Below, piece after piece: positions 25,028 through 32,393 of a DNA stretch of 64,000 nucleotides (the first letter of the stretch is position 1; each line of letters begins with the position of its first letter). The DNA lies in NCBI RefSeq assembly GCF_000160835.1, contig NZ_GG700733.1:710890-774889 (forward strand), in the 5' to 3' direction. The notes below the pieces were generated by a model that was not told where the DNA came from, ran no database searches, and saw only the letters and a program-made list of their open reading frames with translations. This DNA is from Limosilactobacillus antri DSM 16041. Its GTDB lineage: Bacteria > Bacillota > Bacilli > Lactobacillales > Lactobacillaceae. Both the position numbers and the translations under genes were made by a program.

Positions 25028-25105
25028 TCACGGGCTTAGTTCAGGATGATTTAAGTCTTGCTTTGACGGCAGGGTTAACGGTTGCGGCATTTGGCAATTG
25101 GGCAT
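25028..25105 (-). CDS. Possible 25-residue peptide downstream of the T-box
   Basis: A 25-codon ORF opening MPNCQMPQPLTLPSKQDLNH, with an ideal ribosome site GGAGG (25113-25117) 7 nt before its ATG. It is the first well-supported ORF after the T-box terminator (25207-25240) on the minus strand. It runs toward the converging rplA. I recognise no family. A second ORF, opening at an ATG just before 25170 with sequence MKNTPRLRHPNF, overlaps it and lacks a good ribosome site. It may be a real micro-protein or the remnant of a lost gene. Nothing else is seen from 24998 to 25200. Confidence 0.3.
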   Translation of the reverse strand: MPNCQMPQPLTLPSKQDLNHPELSP

Positions 25106-25200
25106 GGGGGAACCTCCTCATTTGGGACACGGGGTGGAAAGTTAGGGTGACGTAGGCGTGGGGTGTTTTTCATGATGTTACCGCACCGTTATCTGAAAAA

Positions 25201-25466
25201 GAAAAAGCCCTTTAAACACCAGGATTGATGTTTAAAGGGCGAACGGGTCGCGGTACCACCTTTTTTCGTGGGCAAGCCCACCTTTACCAGACAAATAATC
25301 TGTGGTCAGGATAATGGTCGACGGCCAAACCGGCTTACTCATTTCAGCGGCTAACTTGCAGGTGATCTTGCGTGGTGGGCCGCGGCTAACTTTCACCAAC
25401 CGTTAGCTCTCTGCTGCCAGCTACCACCCGCAAATTCCTGTGCATGGTTTTTCTAGAATTAAACTT
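25201..25466 (-). promoter_or_regulatory. T-box riboswitch (minus strand, apparently orphan)
   Basis: A complete T-box leader. Stem I carries AGAGAG (25407-25412 region) and the apical hairpin GCTAAC-GGTTGGTGAAA-GTTAGC (25385-25407). The T-box itself is GGTGGTACCGCG (25249-25260). A terminator GCCCTTTAAACA/TGTTTAAAGGGC (25207-25240) is followed by TTTTTC. AAAGG before the T-box can pair with CCTTT of the terminator arm to form the antiterminator. A specifier is uncertain: the lower Stem I loop reads GATCACC, so AUC (Ile) is possible and CAC (His) less so. No amino acid gene follows on this strand; rplA converges 250 nt away. Confidence 0.85.
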
Positions 25467-25472
25467 AGCTAA

Positions 25473-25501
25473 ACTATACTCACTGTTTTTTAATTTGTCA
25501 A
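25473..25501 (-). promoter_or_regulatory. Consensus promoter of the T-box leader
   Basis: TTGACA (25496-25501), a 17-nt spacer and TATAGT (25473-25478) on the minus strand. This near-perfect sigma-A promoter would start transcription close to 25466. Confidence 0.85.
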
Positions 25502-25608
25502 CCAAGATTTTAGCATTTTCCTGAGAAAAAGATTTTTTAAATGGTCGCCATTTTATGAAGAAAGTGTTTCTGGGGGAGCCTGAAGTTCAGGAAAATCAAC
25601 TTTGGTGC

Positions 25609-25647
25609 TTAACAAGAGTTGGCAATTAGTGTATACTACGTGCCAAC
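25609..25647 (+). promoter_or_regulatory. Aminotransferase promoter with flanking dyad
   Basis: TTAACA (25609-25614), a 17-nt spacer and TATACT (25632-25637). An inverted repeat GTTGGCA..N16..TGCCAAC (25618-25647) brackets the -10, which suggests an operator for an unknown repressor. The leader to the start codon is about 63 nt. Confidence 0.7.
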
Positions 25648-25706
25648 GGCAGTTTATTAAAAACAAATTAAAACTAGCCGATCTTTATCTAAGAGGAGTG
25701 ACGACA

Positions 25707-26897
25707 ATGACAGAGTTTAAATTTTCTAAACGAGTTCCAGCAGACGGCACGGATGCGGTTGGAGCCATCTTAAAGGCAGCGGCGGATCCGCGAATTATTT
25801 CCTTTGCTGGAGGGTTGCCGGCACCCGAATTATTCCCAGTTAAGGAAATGCAGGCTGCGGTTGACCTGGCTTTTGAAGAGCACGGCCAAGAAGCGATGCA
25901 ATACGGGGCCGCTAAAGGGGTAACCGCCCTGCGTGAACAAATCTTAAAACACGTAAAAGAAAAAGAAAATGTGACCGGGGAGTTAGAAAACGTCCTGGTA
26001 ACCACGGGGTCTGAGCAGGTCCTGGACCTGGTTGGGAAGGCCTTTGTTAATCCCGGAGACACGGTGCTGGTTGAACAGCCGACCTACCTGTGTGCCCTTG
26101 ACGTCTTCAAGTCCTACGGGGCCGATTTCGTCAGCGTTGCTACTGACGATGATGGGATGAAGATGGATGCGCTGGAAGCGGCGCTGAAGGCCAACCCGAC
26201 GGCTAAGCTAGTCTACACGGTGCCGAACTTCCAAAACCCGACTGGCCGGACGATGCCTGCCGACCGTCGTCAACAGTTAGCGGAATTAGCCGCTAAGTAT
26301 GACGTCCTGGTCTTAGAGGACAACCCCTATGGTGAAATCCGCTTTGCTGGGCAGCACGTTCCGGCGGTCAAGTCTTTTGATAAGGATGGTCACGTTCTGT
26401 ACATGAGCACCTTCTCAAAGACGCTGGCGCCGGGCTTCCGGCTGGGCTGGCTCGTGGCCGACGCTAAGGTAGTCGATAAGCTGACGGTGCTCAAACAGTC
26501 TGCTGATCTCCATACCGACAACCTGGCCCAGTACGCCGTGGTTGAATTCTTAGCCCATAACGATTTAGATGCGCACGTAAAGGAAATCAGCGCCCTTTAT
26601 GGCAAGCGCAAGGCACTGATGGTTGAGGGAATCAAAGAGTACTTCCCCGCCGGCGTTAAGTACACTGATCCGGAGGGCGGGATGTTCCTCTGGGTTGAGG
26701 TACCGGGAGTTAAGGACACCGTTGAACTGTTCAAGCAGTGCCTGGAACACAACGTTGCCTTTGTGCCGGGGGACCCATTCTTTGCCGGGCAGCCGCAACC
26801 AGGAGCTTTCCGCTTGAACTACTCCAACGCTGAAGAGGACAAGATTAAAGCCGGGATGAAGCAGTTGGGTGAAGCCCTGCAGGAAGCCGTTAAGTAA
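25707..26897 (+). CDS. PLP-dependent class I/II aminotransferase
   Basis: A 396-residue fold-type I aminotransferase of the subgroup containing 2-aminoadipate, aromatic and branched-chain enzymes (MocR-like catalytic domain without the HTH). The opening ISFAGGLPAPELFPVKEM is typical, with the Asn/Pro site YTVPNFQNPTGRTM, the Asp in LEDNPYGEIRF and the PLP lysine in STFSKTLAPGFRLGW. The substrate could be aromatic or branched-chain amino acids. Start ATG 25707 has GAGGAG upstream; the frame is open to 25602 but that part is leader. It converges on an amino acid permease and is divergent from the T-box. Confidence 0.9.
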   Translation: MTEFKFSKRVPADGTDAVGAILKAAADPRIISFAGGLPAPELFPVKEMQAAVDLAFEEHGQEAMQYGAAKGVTALREQILKHVKEKENVTGELENVLVTTGSEQVLDLVGKAFVNPGDTVLVEQPTYLCALDVFKSYGADFVSVATDDDGMKMDALEAALKANPTAKLVYTVPNFQNPTGRTMPADRRQQLAELAAKYDVLVLEDNPYGEIRFAGQHVPAVKSFDKDGHVLYMSTFSKTLAPGFRLGWLVADAKVVDKLTVLKQSADLHTDNLAQYAVVEFLAHNDLDAHVKEISALYGKRKALMVEGIKEYFPAGVKYTDPEGGMFLWVEVPGVKDTVELFKQCLEHNVAFVPGDPFFAGQPQPGAFRLNYSNAEEDKIKAGMKQLGEALQEAVK

Positions 26898-26938
26898 CGG
26901 GGAAATTGTAGTTTAGTTGAGTCACGCGAATTAAATAG

Positions 26939-26967
26939 GGGACTGCGGCAAGTTTTGTCACAGTCCC
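26939..26967. repeat. Intergenic palindrome family A, copy 2 (terminator)
   Basis: GGGACTGCGGCAA-G-TTTTGTCACAGTCCC, then TTATTTTTTT. It is a clear terminator between the convergent aminotransferase and permease genes. It is a shorter member of family A, lacking the ACA/TGT part of the centre. Confidence 0.8.
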
Positions 26968-26975
26968 TTATTTTT

Positions 26976-28403
26976 TTACTTCAATTTCATTTGGCCTAAC
27001 GGTACCAGGTGCGTGTGGTGGCGGAGCTTATAGTAAAAATAGAAAAAGATAAACAGCGGCACACTCATGTAGGTAATTAAAATATTCGACCAATCCAGCT
27101 TGACGAAGGCGTTGACATTCTGTCCCGCAATTACAACGATGCAGAGGATAAAAGCAAAGATGGGACCAAACGGGAAGAGGCCGGCGTGGTAGTCGAGTTC
27201 GTCTAGGGTGTGGCCCTGGCGCAGGAAGCCGCGGCGGAAACGGTAGTGAGCAATTGCGATGCCCAGCCACTCCATAAAGCCGCCGAGACTATTGGCGGAA
27301 ATCAGGTAGTTATAGACGTTGGGGCCGATAAATTGCAGGGCCCACATTGCCAAGCTCAGGAACGACATTGCCAAAAAGCTCAGGATCGGAATTCCCCGCC
27401 GGTTGACGGCCCGGAAGCCCTTCCAGAGGAAACCGTCCATTGACTGGGAGAACAGGATTCGTGAGATGGCGTACAGCCAGGAGTTTGCCGACGAAAGCAC
27501 CGCGATCAGGATGACGAAATTCATGATTCCGGCCGCCGATCGTAGTCCGGCATACTGGAAAATCAGGGTGAAGGGACTGGTGACAATGTCCGTGACGTCG
27601 GCGGACAGGAGGCTCTTATTCGTGTACGGCAAGACGCAGGCAATCACGAAAATCGTCAGGACATAGAAGAGCAGGATCCGCCAAAAGGTGGCGTGGATTG
27701 CCTGGGGAACGCTATGCCGCGGGTCCGCGGACTCACCGGCAGCGATCCCAACCATTTCGGTTCCTTGAAAGGAGAAGCCGGAAACGACGAAGGCACTGAT
27801 GATGCCGGGAATCCCATTGACGAAGGGGGCCTGCTTATAGGTGAAGTTCTTAAAACCCAGTGCGTGGTGACCGCCAATCAGGCCCAGAATAACCGCGATC
27901 CCGACAACCACGAAGATGACGACGGCCGCGACCTTGAGCAGGGCCAGCCAGAACTCGGTTTCCCCGTAGGCCCGCACCGAGAAGTAGTTAATGATGAAAA
28001 TAATGCCAAAGGCGAGCAGGCTAAAAATCCAGCCGGGGATGTGCGGGAACCAAAAATTCATTACGATACCGACGGTTGACAGTTCGACTGCGACGGTAAT
28101 TGCACCGCAGAACCAGTAGTTCCAGCCCATTGCAAAGCCGAGTGCCGGGTCGACGTAGCGGTTGGCATATTCCGCAAACGAACCGCTCCGGGGGTTGTAG
28201 GTTGCCATCTCCGCAAGACTGGTCATCAAGAAAAACACCATCAGGCCCATCACGGAATAGGCGACGAGGCTGCCGCCGGGTCCCGCCGTCGTGATGGCGG
28301 AGCCACTAGCGATAAATAAGCCGGTCCCGATCGTGCCGCCGAGTGCGATCATCGACAGGTGACGGGACTGGAGCGTGTGCCGAATCTGACCTTGATTATG
28401 CAA
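26976..28403 (-). CDS. Amino acid permease (APC family, LysP-like)
   Basis: A 475-residue twelve-helix permease of the amino acid transporter (AAT) group of the APC superfamily. The N-terminal motif HLSMIALGGTIGTGLFIASG is the substrate-binding unwound part of helix 1. SFQGTEMVGIAAGES in helix 6 and the C-terminal cytoplasmic tail are typical. LysP-like proteins carry lysine, others in the group carry histidine or aromatic amino acids; the substrate is not resolvable here. GAAGGAG lies before ATG 28403. The neighbouring aminotransferase suggests joint amino acid metabolism. Confidence 0.9.
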   Translation of the reverse strand: MHNQGQIRHTLQSRHLSMIALGGTIGTGLFIASGSAITTAGPGGSLVAYSVMGLMVFFLMTSLAEMATYNPRSGSFAEYANRYVDPALGFAMGWNYWFCGAITVAVELSTVGIVMNFWFPHIPGWIFSLLAFGIIFIINYFSVRAYGETEFWLALLKVAAVVIFVVVGIAVILGLIGGHHALGFKNFTYKQAPFVNGIPGIISAFVVSGFSFQGTEMVGIAAGESADPRHSVPQAIHATFWRILLFYVLTIFVIACVLPYTNKSLLSADVTDIVTSPFTLIFQYAGLRSAAGIMNFVILIAVLSSANSWLYAISRILFSQSMDGFLWKGFRAVNRRGIPILSFLAMSFLSLAMWALQFIGPNVYNYLISANSLGGFMEWLGIAIAHYRFRRGFLRQGHTLDELDYHAGLFPFGPIFAFILCIVVIAGQNVNAFVKLDWSNILITYMSVPLFIFFYFYYKLRHHTHLVPLGQMKLK

Positions 28404-28498
28404 ATTAAATCACTCCTTCTTTATGGTACCCAGTTTAATGATTTCCTTACTTAATGTAAAATGCTTCCTTGAAAAATCAGGAGGGGGGAAGAAATTCC

Positions 28499-28528
28499 TT
28501 TACAACAAGCTGAGGATCGTGCTATACT
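28499..28528 (+). promoter_or_regulatory. Promoter of the rplJ-rplL operon
   Basis: TTTACA (28499-28504), an 18-nt spacer and TATACT (28523-28528), with TGC directly before the -10 (extended -10). Confidence 0.75.
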
Positions 28529-28534
28529 ATCTGA

Positions 28535-28650
28535 GTTGATTAAATATGACTCTGCCTAAGACTCAGGTGGCACCCGCCTTAATTATGCCTGCCGAGGAAG
28601 AAATGTAAATTCCTTCTCTATGTCTGCGGTCATAGGGATTTTTTTATAAA
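28535..28650 (+). ncRNA. Ribosomal protein L10 leader
   Basis: The segment with CTGCCTAAGACTCAGGTGGC, then CCCGCCTTAAT and CCTGCCGAGG is the conserved L10(L12)4-binding leader of Gram-positive rplJ operons. It ends in a hairpin CTATG..CATAG with a T-run (about 28618-28647), consistent with autogenous control by attenuation. The match is from memory of the motif, not from a covariance search. Confidence 0.85.
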
Positions 28651-28684
28651 TCCGGTCAAAATAAATTGCGGGAGGTGAAAATTC

Positions 28685-29185
28685 ATGAGTGAAGCAGCTA
28701 TTGCTAAGAAAGCAGAAATCGTTAAGCAAACCGCTGATTTGATTAACGCTGCTGAAACAGCTATCGTTGTTGACTACCGTGGCTTGACTGTTGCCGAAGT
28801 TACTGAACTGCGTCAACAGCTCCGTGACGCTGGCGTTAAGATGTCAGTTATCAAGAACAAGATTCTTGACCGGGCCGTTGAAGGTACCGACTACGAAGAT
28901 CTGCGGTCGACTTTTGTTGGCCCAACTGCTGTGGCATTCTCCGATGAGGACCCGATTGCCCCAGCCAAGATCTTAAAGAAGTTCGCTGACGACCACGACG
29001 CTCTTGAAATCAAGGGTGGCTTCATCGAAAAGAGTGTTAAGACTCTTGATGAAATCAACGAATACGCTACGATGCCTAGTCGTGAAGACCTGCTGTCCAT
29101 GCTTGCATCCGCATTGCAAGACCCAATGCGCAAGATTGCCCGGGCAGTCAAGGCCGTTGCCGACAAGGAAGACGAAGCCGCATAA
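28685..29185 (+). CDS. rplJ: 50S ribosomal protein L10
   Basis: A 166-residue L10, base of the L7/L12 stalk. The N-terminal part binds 23S rRNA ([25 protein letters not shown]), and the C-terminal helix ([20 protein letters not shown]) carries L7/L12 dimers. GGGAGG lies before ATG 28685. The preceding leader RNA provides feedback control. Codon usage is highly biased. Confidence 0.98.
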   Translation: MSEAAIAKKAEIVKQTADLINAAETAIVVDYRGLTVAEVTELRQQLRDAGVKMSVIKNKILDRAVEGTDYEDLRSTFVGPTAVAFSDEDPIAPAKILKKFADDHDALEIKGGFIEKSVKTLDEINEYATMPSREDLLSMLASALQDPMRKIARAVKAVADKEDEAA

Positions 29186-29247
29186 TTACCGTTTATCGGT
29201 TCAATATCAAATTAAAATCAATTACCTAAATATTGGAGGAAATAAAC

Positions 29248-29613
29248 ATGGCTTTTGATAAGGATGCTATCATTGCTTCATTAAAGGAAGCATCAATCTC
29301 TGACCTTAACGATCTTGTTAAGGCAATCGAAGAAGAATTCGACGTTTCAGCTGCTGCTCCAGTTGCTGTTGCTGGTGCTGCCGGTGGCGACGCTGCTGCT
29401 AAGGACAGCTTCACTGTTGAATTGACTGAACCAGGTGCTGCTAAGGTTAAGGTTATTAAGGCCGTTAAGGACATCACTGGTGTTGGCCTGAAGGATGCCA
29501 AGGACCTTGTTGACGGTGCTCCTTCAGCAATCAAGGAAGACGTTAAGGAAGACGAAGCTAACGACATCAAGGAAAAGCTTGAAGCCGCTGGTGCTACTGT
29601 TACCCTTAAGTAG
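29248..29613 (+). CDS. rplL: 50S ribosomal protein L7/L12
   Basis: A 121-residue L7/L12 with the N-terminal dimerisation segment ([20 protein letters not shown]), an Ala/Val-rich hinge (about residues 34-50) and the globular C-terminal domain ([20 protein letters not shown]). Start ATG 29248 has TTGGAGGAA upstream; an in-frame ATG at 29233 overlaps this ribosome site. It ends the operon at the hairpin 29622. Confidence 0.98.
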   Translation: MAFDKDAIIASLKEASISDLNDLVKAIEEEFDVSAAAPVAVAGAAGGDAAAKDSFTVELTEPGAAKVKVIKAVKDITGVGLKDAKDLVDGAPSAIKEDVKEDEANDIKEKLEAAGATVTLK

Positions 29614-29621
29614 TTCTTCAA

Positions 29622-29649
29622 AAGGCTGCCATCCGGCGGCCTTTTTTAT
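29622..29649 (+). terminator. Terminator of rplJL
   Basis: AAGGCTGCC-ATCC-GGCGGCCTT followed by TTTTATTTT. From 29651 to 29844 there is AT-rich sequence with one small hairpin (GAAAGCC/GGCTTTC, 29724-29747) and no gene. Confidence 0.9.
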
Positions 29650-29844
29650 TTTAAATTTTTTTGTAGCTTAGTAGTTTAAATTCTATTTATTAGGGATTTT
29701 TGTTATCTACTGATTAGCGATTTGAAAGCCCGCGAGCACTGGCTTTCGGAAGGGCAATTTATGCTTATAGGGGCGTAATAAAGCCTATTTAGCATTATCA
29801 ATTAGTACTTTTTGAAAATCGTGATATAAAAAATTTAATCGTCC

Positions 29845-29873
29845 TTGCAAGTAAGCGCTTTGCGTTGTAAACT
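29845..29873 (+). promoter_or_regulatory. cydABDC promoter with candidate CcpA (cre) site
   Basis: TTGCAA (29845-29850), a 17-nt spacer and TAAACT (29868-29873). The spacer contains AGTAAGCGCTTTGC (29850-29863), close to the cre consensus TGWAARCGYTWWCW. Repressor binding there would block RNA polymerase directly, which fits the known carbon-catabolite repression of cyd genes in lactic acid bacteria. Confidence 0.55.
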
Positions 29874-29939
29874 TAACATGTAATAAGCAATTATTGTTAA
29901 ACTGTGATAAGTTATTTCGTTTACTGGAGGGGATTAACA

Positions 29940-31373
29940 ATGGATATTGTTAGTTTAGCGCGTTTCCAGTTTGCGATGACGACGGTTTTCCACTTTTTCT
30001 TCGTCCCATTTACTATTGGGACGGGCCTCGTCGTTGCAATTATGGAAAGCATGTATGTCCATACGAACAACCCGTCATATAAAAAGATGACGAAGTTCTG
30101 GGGCAATATTTTTATGCTGAGTTTTGCAGTCGGTGTTGTTACCGGGCTGATTCAGGAATTCCAATTTGGGATGAACTGGTCAGACTACTCCCGGTTCATG
30201 GGGGACATCTTCGGTGCGCCACTGGCCTTTGAAGCTCTGCTATCGTTCTTTATTGAATCGACCTTTATCGGTCTGTGGGTCTTTACCTGGGACCGGGTCA
30301 AGAAGGGCCTGCACTTGTTCTTTATGTGGATGATTGTCTTTGGGACCATGACGTCCGCCCTGTGGATTTTATCAGCGAACTCGTTCATGCAGCACCCGGT
30401 TGGCTTTACCGTTCGCAACGGCCGGGCCGAAATGGTCGACTTTGGCGCCTTACTGTCTAACCCGCAATTAATGTTTGAATATTCTCATGTTCTATTGACT
30501 GCGGTCCTGACTGGGGCCACCATTATCACCGGGCTGGCCGCTTTCCAGCTACTGAAGAAGCGGGCCCTGTCCGATGAAAACAAGCTGATTTACCACAAGA
30601 CGATGCGGCTCGGCTTAACCTTGATGCTGATCTTCTCACTTGGTGCCATCGTCGCCGGTGATATGCAGATGCAGTACTTGATTAAGGAACAGCCAATGAA
30701 GTTTGCGGCAACCGAGGCGGTCTACAAGACGACTAAGAGCCCGGCACCGTGGACGGTTGTCGGAATCGCCGACACCAAGACCCACCAGGTCAAGGGCAAG
30801 GTTGAGATTCCCGCAATGCTGAGTGTCCTTTCCTACCACAAACTTTCTGGTTCTGTCGAAGGGATGGAAGAAATCAACGCCCAGCTCGAAAAGAAGTACG
30901 GTACCCACATTGATGGGCAGAAGATGAACTACTACGTTCCGGTTAACACCTTGTTCTGGAGCTTCCGGGTAATGTGTGGCTTTGGGGCGCTGCTCGCCCT
31001 GGTTTCCATCGTCGGTTTGGTTATGACCAGGAAGAGCAAGCCAACCCTGTACAACCACCGCTGGATGCTGTGGGTCTTAGCCATTTTGACCTTCTCACCA
31101 TTCCTGGCTAACACCGCCGGTTGGTTCATTACCGAGTTTGGTCGGGCACCGTGGACCGTTTACGGACTGTTCACCATTGCGCAGAGTGTTTCGCCAAACG
31201 TTTCGGTTGCGTCCTTGCTGACGTCAAACATCGTTTACTTTATCCTCTTTACCGTCCTGGCAATTATCCTGATTGTACTGATCGTGCGCTTCTTGCGCAA
31301 CGACCCAGTGGAATGGGATGAAGCCCAGGCAGATAAAAAGGCCACGGATCCATTCGCAAAGGGGGCCTTCTAA
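29940..31373 (+). CDS. cydA: Cytochrome bd ubiquinol/menaquinol oxidase subunit I
   Basis: A 477-residue haem-bearing subunit of cytochrome bd oxidase, which reduces oxygen to water with quinol electrons. The N-terminal RFQFAMTTVFHFFFVPFTIG carries the proximal haem b595/d His. The Q-loop is the short Firmicutes form, with KLSGSVEGMEEI near residues 300-312. Typical late helices end in FLRNDPVEWDE. The start is ATG 29940 after TGGAGGGG, not the upstream in-frame ATG near 29904. It begins the cydABDC operon. Confidence 0.96.
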   Translation: MDIVSLARFQFAMTTVFHFFFVPFTIGTGLVVAIMESMYVHTNNPSYKKMTKFWGNIFMLSFAVGVVTGLIQEFQFGMNWSDYSRFMGDIFGAPLAFEALLSFFIESTFIGLWVFTWDRVKKGLHLFFMWMIVFGTMTSALWILSANSFMQHPVGFTVRNGRAEMVDFGALLSNPQLMFEYSHVLLTAVLTGATIITGLAAFQLLKKRALSDENKLIYHKTMRLGLTLMLIFSLGAIVAGDMQMQYLIKEQPMKFAATEAVYKTTKSPAPWTVVGIADTKTHQVKGKVEIPAMLSVLSYHKLSGSVEGMEEINAQLEKKYGTHIDGQKMNYYVPVNTLFWSFRVMCGFGALLALVSIVGLVMTRKSKPTLYNHRWMLWVLAILTFSPFLANTAGWFITEFGRAPWTVYGLFTIAQSVSPNVSVASLLTSNIVYFILFTVLAIILIVLIVRFLRNDPVEWDEAQADKKATDPFAKGAF

Positions 31374-32393
31374 ATGTCATTTCTGCAAATTTTATGGTTT
31401 ATCCTGATTGGCGTCCTGTTTGCGGGCTTCTTCTTCCTGGATGGCTTTGATTACGGTGTCGGCATGGCAGTCGGGACGCTTGCCCACGATGAGGGTGAGC
31501 GGACGCAGCTGATCCGCTCGATCGGTCCGGTTTGGGACGGCAACGAAGTATGGTTAATTACCGCCGGTGGTGCGATGTTCGCATCGTTCCCGTACTGGTA
31601 CGCCACCCTCTTCTCTGGCTACTACCTGATCCTCTTGCTGATTTTGGTCAGCCTGATTTTACGGGGTGTTTCCTTTGAATTCCGGGCGAAGAGTTCAGAC
31701 AGCAAGAAGCCGGTTTGGGACCGTATCCTGGCTTGGTCCAGCTTCTTTGCCCCATTCCTTTTCGGGGTAATGTTTATCTCGATGATCAAGGGGATGCCGA
31801 TTGACGCTGCGGGGAATATCCACGCCCACTTCTTTGACTACTTTAACTGGTTCTCAATCGTCGGCGGGATTGCCCTGGCACTGCTGACCTACCTGCATGG
31901 TCTGAACTACATCACCTTAAAGACTAAGGGACCAATTTCTGAACGGTCCCAGAACTACGCCCAGGCCCTCTATTGGGTACTGTACGTCGGTGAAGTAGTC
32001 TTTGCGCTGCTTCTACTGTTCCAGACCGACTTCCTGGCGGTTCACCCAGTGCTCACCTTGCTGTGCTTAGTCCTGATCGTCGGCTTCTCTGTTTGGGCCC
32101 ACGTTGCTACCTTTAAGGACAAGCAGGGGCAGGCCTTTACGGCGAGTGGCTTAACCCTGATTGCGCTGGTTGCGCTGATCTTCTGTGGTCTCTTCCCACG
32201 GGTAATGATTTCTTCAATCAGCAGCAAGTTTGATTTGATGATTCAAAGCGCATCCTCATCCAATTACACCCTAATTGTGATGACGATTGCCACAGTAATT
32301 TTAGTACCATGCGTCCTGGCATACACGGTCTGGGCTTACTGGATCTTCCGGAAACGGATTGCCATGCCACGCGTGGGGGAGGCAAATTATTAA
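31374..32393 (+). CDS. cydB: Cytochrome bd oxidase subunit II
   Basis: A 339-residue CydB, the second membrane subunit. The N-terminal FFFLDGFDYGVGMAVGTLA and GPVWDGNEVWLITAGGAMFASFP are signature stretches, and eight to nine helices follow. The start ATG 31374 comes directly after the cydA stop, and the stop TAA shares a base with the cydD start (TAATG), so translation is coupled. Confidence 0.97.
   Translation: MSFLQILWFILIGVLFAGFFFLDGFDYGVGMAVGTLAHDEGERTQLIRSIGPVWDGNEVWLITAGGAMFASFPYWYATLFSGYYLILLLILVSLILRGVSFEFRAKSSDSKKPVWDRILAWSSFFAPFLFGVMFISMIKGMPIDAAGNIHAHFFDYFNWFSIVGGIALALLTYLHGLNYITLKTKGPISERSQNYAQALYWVLYVGEVVFALLLLFQTDFLAVHPVLTLLCLVLIVGFSVWAHVATFKDKQGQAFTASGLTLIALVALIFCGLFPRVMISSISSKFDLMIQSASSSNYTLIVMTIATVILVPCVLAYTVWAYWIFRKRIAMPRVGEANY

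Noticed and set aside
25201-25466. T-box as the leader of the aminotransferase at 25707
   Set aside because: The T-box sequence, terminator and promoter are all on the minus strand and point away from the aminotransferase, which has its own plus-strand promoter.
29874-29939. Rex site before cydA
   Set aside because: TTGTTAAACTGTGATAA near 29895 has only one good half-site against the Rex consensus and was not called.
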